This document shows positions 57,420 to 64,000 of a stretch of DNA of 64,000 bases, in pieces. The DNA lies in NCBI GenBank assembly GCA_022747635.1, contig JAKTNV010000001.1, positions 33,540,040 to 33,604,039 on the forward strand, read 5' to 3'. Position numbers and translations under genes: made by a program. This DNA comes from Hetaerina americana (Eukaryota > Arthropoda > Insecta > Odonata > Calopterygidae). The stretch's first letter is position 1; each line of letters opens with the position of its first letter. The notes under the pieces were generated by a model, which was given only the letters and a program-made list of their open reading frames with translations, was not told the DNA's origin and searched no databases.

Positions 57420-59393
57420 TTACTTCGGTTTCTTACTATTGTGATTTCTGATTGTTCGGGAAAAGAATGAGTATTTGTACCTATCTGTCTTGGAATCTAT
57501 CTCCCTTAGTTTATCTTTGTGGTCTGATCTACCTAAGTAGTGTGGGGCCATTATAATTCCTTCAGTGTCATAGTTAAACTCGTTTGTTCTGAACCTTTCT
57601 AAAAGTCTAAGCCTCGCTTGTTCTCTCCGCACTTCAAGTGGTTCCCAGCCTAAATCCCCTAAGAGACCTGTCACACTTGTGTTTTTATCATAACAATTTT
57701 TAACGAATCTAGCGGATTTTCTCTGGACTTTATCTAATTCTTTTTGCCAAATTTTCTCCCACGGATCCCAAATACTTGCGGCATATTCCAAATGAGGTCT
57801 AACTAGAGCAAAATAACACCTCTCTTTAACTTTTTCATTACATTTCCCCACCACCCGTTTTATGAAGCCAAGTTTCTTTAAAGCTGATCCGCATATTGCC
57901 CTGATATGTGCTCCCCATGAAAGGCGTGGTGTTAGAACAACCCCCAAATATTTAACTTGATTTGCCGTAGTCAATACTGAACCCTCTATTTTGTAGTTTA
58001 TATCCTGTTCCTCGCTTCCTTTATTCCAAAATTTCAAAACTGCACATTTATCTATATTAAGTGTTAATCCCCATTTATTGCACCATTCCGAGATATTGTC
58101 TAAGTCTCTAGAGAGTAGCTCGCGATCTAGTTGGCTCCTTATTTCCCTGTATATCACCGTGTCGTCAGCAAATAACCTTAGATAGCTACTAACGTGTGTG
58201 CTTAAGTCATTTATGTATATTAAGAACAGAAGAGGCCCTATTACACTTCCCTGGGGGACGCCCGAAGTAACATCTGTCTCCGTTGAGCACAACCCATCTA
58301 TGACTACTATTTGTTTGCGGTTTGTCAAGAAGTCTCTAATCCAATTAATTATTTTCTCATTGATCCCATAGTATTTAAGTTTATGTAACAATTTATTGTG
58401 TGGGACTTTGTCGAAGGCTTTTTTGAAATCCAGGAATACTGCATCGACTTGTGTGTTGTTTTCTCCCGATCTAAGTATATCGTGAATAAAGAGACCAAGT
58501 TGTGTTTCGCAAGATCTGCTTTTCCTAAATCCGTGCTGGTTGTGGGTTAGTATTTTCCTACTATCAAGAAATCTCATAATGTTAGTGACAATAATGTGTT
58601 CCAATATTTTACAAGAGATCGATGTTAAAGAAATGGGCCGGTAATTGGTTGGTTTATCCCTATCGCCGCCTTTATAGATGGGAGTTATATGGGCTAACTT
58701 CCAGTCGCGAGGCACTGAGCCTTCTTCTATCGATTTTAGAAAAACTATATGTAAAAATGGGGCAATTTCGTCAGCTAATTCCTTTAATATTCTAGCAGGT
58801 ATTTCTTCCGGACCAGGTGCCTTGTGTGCTTTGATACTACGGAGCAGATGTACTATTCCCTGCTTGGTCAGTGTAAGATCGCTCATGTGTTCCCCGGGTG
58901 GGTGTGGAGGATCGTTTGGTGCGTTTGTGTTTTTGTTGTAGACGCTCTGGAAAAAATGGTTTAAAATATTTGCCTTTTTCACGCTATCTGTAATGATTTC
59001 TCCATTTTCCGTCTTCAAAGAGTGAACAGTGGGACGTTTACCCTGTATTTCCCTAACATAGGACCAGAATGACTTTGGATTTTCCTCAAGATATTCGCTT
59101 AGCATTTTAGATTTAAAAGAGTGTAGTGCTGTGCGCATAATACTTTTCGTCTTACTACGACATTCTTTTAGTTGCTGTTTGGTTGTATTCATATAAATTA
59201 TATCGTCACTTTTTAAACTCTTTTTAAAATTTGACTGTAGCTTTCTTTGCCTTCTTAATGCCGATCTGACTTCCCCGTTGTACCATCTAGGTTCCTTACT
59301 GTCGCATTTGAGTTTGGACGGGATGTACGTCTTCATTCCTTCGCGTAAAATATTTAAGAAATAATTCCAAGTGTTCTCTGTATTTGTTGTCAT
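57420..59393 (-). CDS. LINE reverse transcriptase, 657 aa (copy B)
   Basis: The reverse transcriptase of the CR1-type LINE. It copies element RNA at the nick made by the endonuclease. The frame is intact from ATG 59393 (MTTNTENTW) to the stop at 57420-57422. Residues 1-200 form the linker between EN and RT (RWYNGEVRSALRRQRK). RT motifs: ITPIYKGGDRDKPTNYRP (about 236-253), HGFRKSRSCETQL (287-299), VFLDFKKAFDKV (319-330, motif A Asp322), GVPQGSVIGPLLFLIYINDL (378-397, motif B), LFADDTVIY (407-415, catalytic Asp410/411), LNIDKCAVLKF (445-455) and KYLGVVL (481-487). The 3' part is the thumb and C-terminal region ending NHNSKKPK. All catalytic residues are present, so the RT itself could work. Its ATG may be an accident of the frameshift with the EN frame and not the natural start. 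Confidence 0.9.
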   Translation of the reverse strand: MTTNTENTWNYFLNILREGMKTYIPSKLKCDSKEPRWYNGEVRSALRRQRKLQSNFKKSLKSDDIIYMNTTKQQLKECRSKTKSIMRTALHSFKSKMLSEYLEENPKSFWSYVREIQGKRPTVHSLKTENGEIITDSVKKANILNHFFQSVYNKNTNAPNDPPHPPGEHMSDLTLTKQGIVHLLRSIKAHKAPGPEEIPARILKELADEIAPFLHIVFLKSIEEGSVPRDWKLAHITPIYKGGDRDKPTNYRPISLTSISCKILEHIIVTNIMRFLDSRKILTHNQHGFRKSRSCETQLGLFIHDILRSGENNTQVDAVFLDFKKAFDKVPHNKLLHKLKYYGINEKIINWIRDFLTNRKQIVVIDGLCSTETDVTSGVPQGSVIGPLLFLIYINDLSTHVSSYLRLFADDTVIYREIRSQLDRELLSRDLDNISEWCNKWGLTLNIDKCAVLKFWNKGSEEQDINYKIEGSVLTTANQVKYLGVVLTPRLSWGAHIRAICGSALKKLGFIKRVVGKCNEKVKERCYFALVRPHLEYAASIWDPWEKIWQKELDKVQRKSARFVKNCYDKNTSVTGLLGDLGWEPLEVRREQARLRLLERFRTNEFNYDTEGIIMAPHYLGRSDHKDKLREIDSKTDRYKYSFFSRTIRNHNSKKPK

Positions 59394-60484
59394 GTTTTTG
59401 TCTTGTATTCTGGTATTTTTATGTTTAAATATTCTCTTAGTCCATTAAAATTTGCCTTGTTGTATAGGTATATTTTACGCTTTTCTTTGTTTATTTTGAC
59501 GAACTTAGTTTTTAACTCTACAAGAATAGCCTTATGGTCACTGATTCCGTCTATTATTTCAATGTTAGTAATGATTTCGGGCATAGAAGTCGCAAAAATG
59601 TCTAGTATGCTTTGGCCCCGTGTTGGTGATTTAACAATTTGTTCTAAGGAGTGTTTTGTGAATATATGAAGGAGTTCTTGGCATGAATCTCTGTTTTTGG
59701 CAGATTTTCCTACGCAGTAGTTGTCCCAGTCAATTGACGGTAGATTTGTGTCACCAGCGATTATAGTAATACTGTTGCTTTGTCTGCTGCTGATAGTGGA
59801 TATTTGTTCGTCGAGCTTGTGTAGGACATCTGTGTTAGAATCTGGGGGTCTATAAAATGAACACACGTATAGGCTTCTGCCGTTGTAGTCCTTAATGTTG
59901 CACCAAACGCTTTCTATGTCATCTACGTCGCATTCATATCGTTGGCTACTAAGATGTGACTTTACTGCAATGAATACTCCCCCACCCAACCTATTTGGTC
60001 TGTCCCTTCTGTAAATTGTGAAACCGTTTGGAAAAACCTCATTGTTTGCTATATCTCCCGTGAGCCAACTTTCTGTTCCAACTACTATGTCTGCGTTTGT
60101 ACTGACAAAAATATGTTCAATATCCGATATTTTGTTTCTAATGCTACGGCAGTTTAATGTTATAATTTTAATTTGTCTAATTACTTCTTGTTTTTCGGTT
60201 TTATGTACGCTAACAAAACTGTTTTGAGACGATTCGTGGTGAACAGAGACAAAAGAATTGCATTCACTTGCATTTCTATCTTTTATGTATGTAGAGGCAC
60301 CAATTTTATTAAATTTACGTGGGTTATATGTTGTTTTAACGCAAGTGTTTGTTTGTTCAATTTTTTTGGGGATATGAGAGGCATTACCTGAACTGAATTG
60401 ACAAAAAGCGCTGGATTCTACTTTATTTTTCCCAATATATGACCTACGCTCTTGCCTACTAGCTATGCTTAACTTTGCAACGGT
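59390..60484 (-). pseudogene. LINE apurinic-type endonuclease frame (copy B)
   Basis: The endonuclease nicks target DNA to start LINE insertion. The frame is open for 364 codons from 60484, but the first 165 codons contain no ATG, so I give no start. Key residues are all visible: Asn in LNCRSIRNK, Glu in VVGTESWLTG, Asp/Asn in AGDTNLPSIDW, and Ser-Asp-His in GISDHKAI. The N-terminal ~110 residues before the endonuclease are not recognised and contain a repeated NSFVSVH motif (60239-60259 and 60203-60223). The frame ends at TGA 59390-59392, overlapping the RT frame's ATG as ATGA. In related LINEs EN and RT are one polypeptide, so a 1-nt indel in this copy is the likeliest explanation. Confidence 0.8.
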
Positions 60485-60519
60485 TCAACGGTGCGACTTA
60501 ATTAACTCTAAGACTAGTA

Positions 60520-60665
60520 TGCTGTGTATGTATAAATTCATATACTTGGGTAGAAGAATAGAACACAAAAATATGCATAGAAAACACGTAGAAGGACACT
60601 CACATTTAAGGTAGTTGGAGCTTTCGGCCTTCTCTTAGACTTTCTTCAGGTCATAATCGATGTAT
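60520..60665 (-). mobile_element. Possible Penelope-like 3' scrap
   Basis: The minus strand reads ACCTGAAGAAAGTC, then TAAGAGAAGGCCGAAAGC and TCCAACTACC. The order CTGAAGA, short arm, CGAAAGCTC resembles the hammerhead-like motif that ends many Penelope-like elements. The stem is imperfect and there is no coding sequence nearby, so the assignment is tentative. Confidence 0.3.
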
Positions 60666-60684
60666 ATATGCAGTATGCGTTCCA

Positions 60685-60870
60685 AAAGTAATGCTGTTAT
60701 TTTTTAAAAGTAATTTATTGAACAGATTTGCACAAACACTATAAACTCTTCAAAGTACTGTCCTTGCGCCTCTGAACATTTTTCCAACGACTCTGAAATG
60801 ATCGGTACGCGCCCTGGAAGGCGTCTTCAGGGACCTCTCGTAAGGTCATCGTTACCAGGAGAAGAATTAC
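60685..60870 (-). pseudogene. Mariner transposase C-terminal scrap
   Basis: The minus strand encodes REVPEDAFQGAYRSFQSRWK in one frame. After a 1-nt shift it continues CSEAQGQYFEEF in another, the usual C-terminus of a mariner transposase. AT-rich sequence and GTTCCAAAAGTAATG near 60680 may be its 3' TIR. It is a third mariner lineage or a fragment of the 53.5-kb type. Everything upstream is gone. Confidence 0.65.
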
Positions 60871-60970
60871 GTTAAGCAGACTGACTCTGTAAGGTTTGTT
60901 AGGCGTGAGCGTTTTCACAAGGAAGAAGAAAATGGTGTAGGTTAATTGAGGAAAGATATTAAACAAACAT

Positions 60971-61230
60971 TAGAAAAAATTTTATTTTTGACCGTCGTTT
61001 TGCACGACGCAGAAAAATGGTCGTTGAAAGTAGATAATACGGGCGTAAATTGTGGAGGCTTTGGAGATGTGAGTGTTGAAGTTGATCATAAAGGCGAAAT
61101 GTACGTGTAGGAAAACAAACGAAGAAGTACTAATCATGGTGGGGGAGGAGAGAAACATGTTGGGAGAAAATGAAAGGAGTTAGGAAAGACGGATGCAGAA
61201 AATTTTGCCTTGTGGTGGAATGTTCTAAGT
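60971..61230. other. Non-coding DNA
   Basis: Nothing recognised. Confidence 0.4.
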
Positions 61231-61328
61231 ATCTACATCTACATCTACTTAATACCCCGCAAGCCGCCGCAAGGGCGTGTGGCGGGGGGTGTTAGGACAC
61301 CACCCGTAATTTAGAAAAGAAAAAAAAA
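61231..61328 (-). mobile_element. CR1-type LINE 3' tail, ~100 bp
   Basis: (CTACAT)n, then an intact hairpin and GGACACCACCCGTAATTTAG, ending in an A-rich stretch. This is identical in layout to copies A-C. An extreme 5' truncation, recent. Confidence 0.9.
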
Positions 61329-62072
61329 GTATAGTATTGGGTAGAACGTTATAAAAGTGAGTTAAGAGAGGAAAAGGATATGAATGTTGGACGGAGTGAA
61401 GGTTGAAAGGAAGTATGCAGAATTAAAAAAAAGTGTATTGTAATGTCGCTTGTCTGGTTGTTTCGTTGGGAGAGGTAAAAAATTGTATCGTCGCACTTTG
61501 TCCCCATTCTCAACTTTTCTTAAATTGCGGTCTGCCTAAAATAAATGACAATTTTTTTATACATAAAAACAATCAGAAAATTATACATAATCTATTCAGG
61601 ATATACATCACTGTGGGTAAATTCAAGCTTTCCGTTGATTACCTGAAAGATACATTACAATAAGTCAATAAATACTGGCGGATAACCACCAATAACTGAT
61701 GACGTAAGTTCCCTCTATGTTGAACAGAATCATTCACGGAGATAGCCCACCAAATACAAGAACCCAAATACTAGATTTACGAACAACGTCTTTATTGACG
61801 AGGTGCATCATTTCCATGCATTATCAGCCCGCTGATTGGTTTGCAGCTGCTCTGAAGCTATCCTGTTTCCATTCAATCCTCATCCAAGTTTTGTTCCTTC
61901 TTTTTTCTATTAATTGGCAACTTCCATAATTTTCTTCCTGATATTGATACTAAGCCGTATTCATTCTTTCCTTCCAAGGTTCCTTCAATGGTTTTCAGTA
62001 AGCTATCGTGACTCTGGATGTGTGCAATCAATTTCTCCAATCTTCTTGTGTCCATAAGCTTCTTCCATCACC
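61329..62072. other. AT-rich non-coding DNA
   Basis: Nothing recognised. Confidence 0.45.
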
Positions 62073-62074
62073 TA

Positions 62075-63401
62075 CGAAGTACGATCAAGAAAAGACAAAC
62101 TGGACTGATTTTATTACTTGTTTATTTCGTCGGATATAGCTTAAGCGAACTTGTCGCCCTCAAAGTACATGCCTTGGCTGACGAAACACCTTTGCCAACG
62201 TTTCTTCCAGCTCTCAAACCCTGCCTGGTAAGCCGCCTTAGGGATCCTCTTCAGGTCCGCCGTACAATTAGTTTTAATGTCCGCAATAGAGTCAAATCGG
62301 TGCCCTTCCAAGGTTGATTTTAACTTTGGAGACAAAAAAGTCTGGAGCCACGTCTGGAGAGTAGGGTGGCTGCGGGATCACGGAAGTTCCGGTCTGAAGA
62401 AAAACTCACGATGAGCGCCGCGGGAGCCAGCGCGTAATCGTGGTGGAAACGCCAGGCATTGCTTCTTCACATGTCAGGCCTCTTTCGGCTCACTGCCTCG
62501 ACCCTCAGCCTCTCCATAACCTTCAAGTGGAAAGATTTGTAGGCGATTTGACCTTGAGGGACGTATTCATAATGAATCAGCCCTTGCCAATCGAAGAAAC
62601 ACACCAGGATGACCTTCGCATTGGACCGGGACATACGAGCTTTCTTTGGTTGCGGAGAATGAGGACCTTCCCACTGAGGAGACTGAGCCTTTGCTTCAAC
62701 ATCATAACCGTAAACCCAGGTTTCGTCACCGGTTACGATGGTTTTAAGAAACTCTGGGTCGGCATTGGCTCAATCCAAGAATTCCTGACAAATGTCCACA
62801 CGTTTTTCCCTCTGTTAATCAGTCAGCATCCGCGGGACGAATTTTGATGTGACGCGCGTCCCAAAATGTCTGTCAAAATTGTCTGACAGGATCCAAAACT
62901 AATGTTCACTTCCTCGGCTATCTACCTAGCAGTTAAACGGCGGTTTTCCGCTCCAAATCGTTCACCAATTTGATATGGTTGGAGTCTGTCGAAGTGGAAG
63001 GCCGCCCCATTTGCGAATCTTCATCTGTTGAGGTTCTGCCCGATTAAAAACGACTGTTCCACTCAAAACACTGGCTTCGACTCATGGCTTCATTAAAAAA
63101 GGGCTCGTTGAGTCATTCCAAATGTCTCAGTAGCACTTTTGCCAAGTTTGAAACAAAATTTCACGCACACACGCTGTTCCTCTAGCTCCTTCATTGCTGC
63201 CGTTGCACGCGGCGACGAACAGGTTAAGACACGTACCGCTGTAGCTACATAACGACTCGAACGCAAACAAGGGCAACACCTCGCGTTTTAGTCGTCAGAC
63301 GTGTCGCCAACTGGACTGGAAAGGAGCACTGTCTATCGTTTTGATCCGTCGAACGGTTTGTGCAGAATAAACTCAGTCCGGTATTTTTTTATCACACCTT
63401 G
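62075..63401 (-). mobile_element. Mariner DNA transposon, full-length but decayed
   Basis: About 1,327 bp between TA dinucleotides (62073-62074 and 63402-63403). The right end reads inward CAAGGTGTGATAAAAAAATA then CCGGACTGA. The left end reads CGAAGTACGATCAAGAAAAG then ACAAACTGGACTGA. They are diverged but alignable terminal inverted repeats. The transposase is on the minus strand with several frameshifts. This is older than the 48.8-kb element and from a different lineage. Confidence 0.8.
62141..63194 (-). pseudogene. Mariner transposase, frameshifted
   Basis: A conceptual reading from the ATG at 63194 (MKELEEQRVCVKFC) gives the helix-turn-helix half with SRSQCFEWNSRF and a linker ending MGRP. 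The core follows with TGDETWVYGYDVEAKAQ (first Asp, about 62700-62750), HHDYALAP (second Asp, about 62440) and PYSPDVAPDFF (third Asp region, about 62350-62370). The C-terminus, LKSTLEGHRFDSIADIK to SQGMYFEGDKFA, ends at a stop at 62141-62143. At least three frame changes are needed to join these pieces, so no protein is made. Length (about 350 codons) and motif order are those of a standard mariner transposase. Confidence 0.8.
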
Positions 63402-63403
63402 TA

Positions 63404-63890
63404 AACCTTCGAGATGCTGCATTTGTTTCTTCGTCAAACGTTTTATTTTAACAATTCACCACTAATACGACATTTACGTGACTTATATTTTTTATGTCAT
63501 TTCTATTCCTGATTTCCGAAGAAAATTAAAGTTCACAATTAAGCTTAAAAGCCTCTTCCTAATAACTGGGATAGTACTATTTGTCTTTATTAGTTCTTGC
63601 TTACAGTAAAAAAACTCTCTTTTCCAGATTTATTCGGCTAATTGTAAGTAGAGTGTGTCCCTCTTGTGTCTTTCACGTTAGGTTATGAATCATATACGGA
63701 AAAATAGAACGTGAAAGCAAACTCAAAAACATAATTCATGACATGAAGCCACTTGGAAGCTTAGTTAATCACTTGGATAAAGGAAAGAAGCTGAGTATCG
63801 TCGATCATAAAGCTATATTATTTGTATAAAGCTGACTGAATGCCGCAACTCAAAGAGTGATTAATAGACGAAATGTACGCATGACTCAAA
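63404..63890. other. AT-rich non-coding DNA
   Basis: Nothing recognised. Confidence 0.45.
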
Positions 63891-63892
63891 AT

Positions 63893-63991
63893 ATGTTCTC
63901 TTTATTGTTTTCCATCATGTACAAAAACATTTTGTGGTCGTATCGCCCAAAACCTTCCTCAAATTCGGGCGCTATCAGAATTAAATCCTTA
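63893..63991 (-). other. Possible terminal coding exon at window edge
   Basis: A minus-strand frame running in from the window edge reads APEFEEGFGRYDHKMF then LYMMENNKENIF and a TGA. The residues are varied and protein-like for AT-rich surroundings. An AG (TTCTGATAG) just upstream of the frame could be a splice acceptor. I do not recognise the protein. It is short and may be chance. Confidence 0.2.
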
Positions 63992-64000
63992 CTTTTTTAT

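Larger units (their letters stand above)
57132..60484 (-). mobile_element. CR1-type LINE copy B, most complete
   Basis: The longest LINE copy here. In element order it has an open frame without ATG from about 60484, the APE-type endonuclease, the reverse transcriptase, a 3' UTR with the GC-rich hairpin, and a (GTAGAT)n tail at 57132-57145. An ORF1 is not visible upstream of 60484, and the first open frame begins after a TGA with no methionine, so the copy is probably 5'-truncated as well. It is young: it is nearly identical to copy A through the RT region and 3' UTR. One frame change separates the EN and RT frames (see 59390). Clade assignment to CR1/L2-like rests on domain order and the tandem-repeat tail, not on a phylogeny. 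Confidence 0.9.

Noticed and set aside
57420..60227. Plus-strand frames over LINE copy B (for example 58678-58941, 59403-59669)
   Set aside because: They are antisense shadows of the endonuclease and reverse transcriptase frames.

Overview
This window looks like arthropod, probably insect, nuclear DNA: a gene desert with dispersed transposable elements. The reasons are a CR1-type non-LTR retrotransposon family with a (GTAGAT)n tail, several mariner lineages, tRNA-derived SINEs, long (TA)n microsatellites, and AT-rich DNA interrupted every few kilobases by short GC-rich islands. There are no bacterial operons, ribosome binding sites or CRISPR arrays, and I recognise no host protein-coding gene with confidence. 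A hemimetabolous insect would fit the repeat style, but I cannot prove the species or order.

Layout. 1-20 kb: AT-rich non-coding DNA with GC-rich islands (about 0.5-1.5, 8.4-9.3, 11.9-12.6, 15.4-16.1 and 17.0-18.6 kb), SINE copies, a worn LINE tail and one decayed reverse transcriptase pseudogene (10.6-10.8 kb). 20.2-21.9 kb: a young, 5'-truncated CR1-type LINE (copy A, + strand) with an unusual 3' flank. 22-48 kb: more islands, old LINE tails in both orientations, SINEs, and a 118-bp-arm inverted repeat between (TA)n tracts at 31.7-32.1 kb. 48.8-50.1 kb: an almost intact mariner with terminal inverted repeats and a TA duplication, whose transposase is cut by one TGA. 50.5-54.6 kb: old LINE, SINE and mariner fragments. 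54.7-56.2 kb: a strong GC-rich island. 56.5-63.4 kb: a minus-strand block of mobile elements. It holds a truncated LINE (copy C), the most complete LINE (copy B, endonuclease plus reverse transcriptase), a Penelope-like scrap, a mariner C-terminal scrap, a LINE tail and a second full-length but decayed mariner.

How the parts relate. LINE copies A and B are close sisters: I count about a dozen amino-acid differences over roughly 425 aligned residues. They also share about 135-145 bp of sequence beyond their (GTAGAT)n tails, which suggests 3' transduction or an alternative 3' end. The LINE 3' UTR ends in a GC-rich stem-loop that recurs in most copies. Most long open frames in the GC-rich islands are stop-poor artefacts of pyrimidine-rich or purine-rich sequence. 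All comparisons here were made by eye; no database search was possible.
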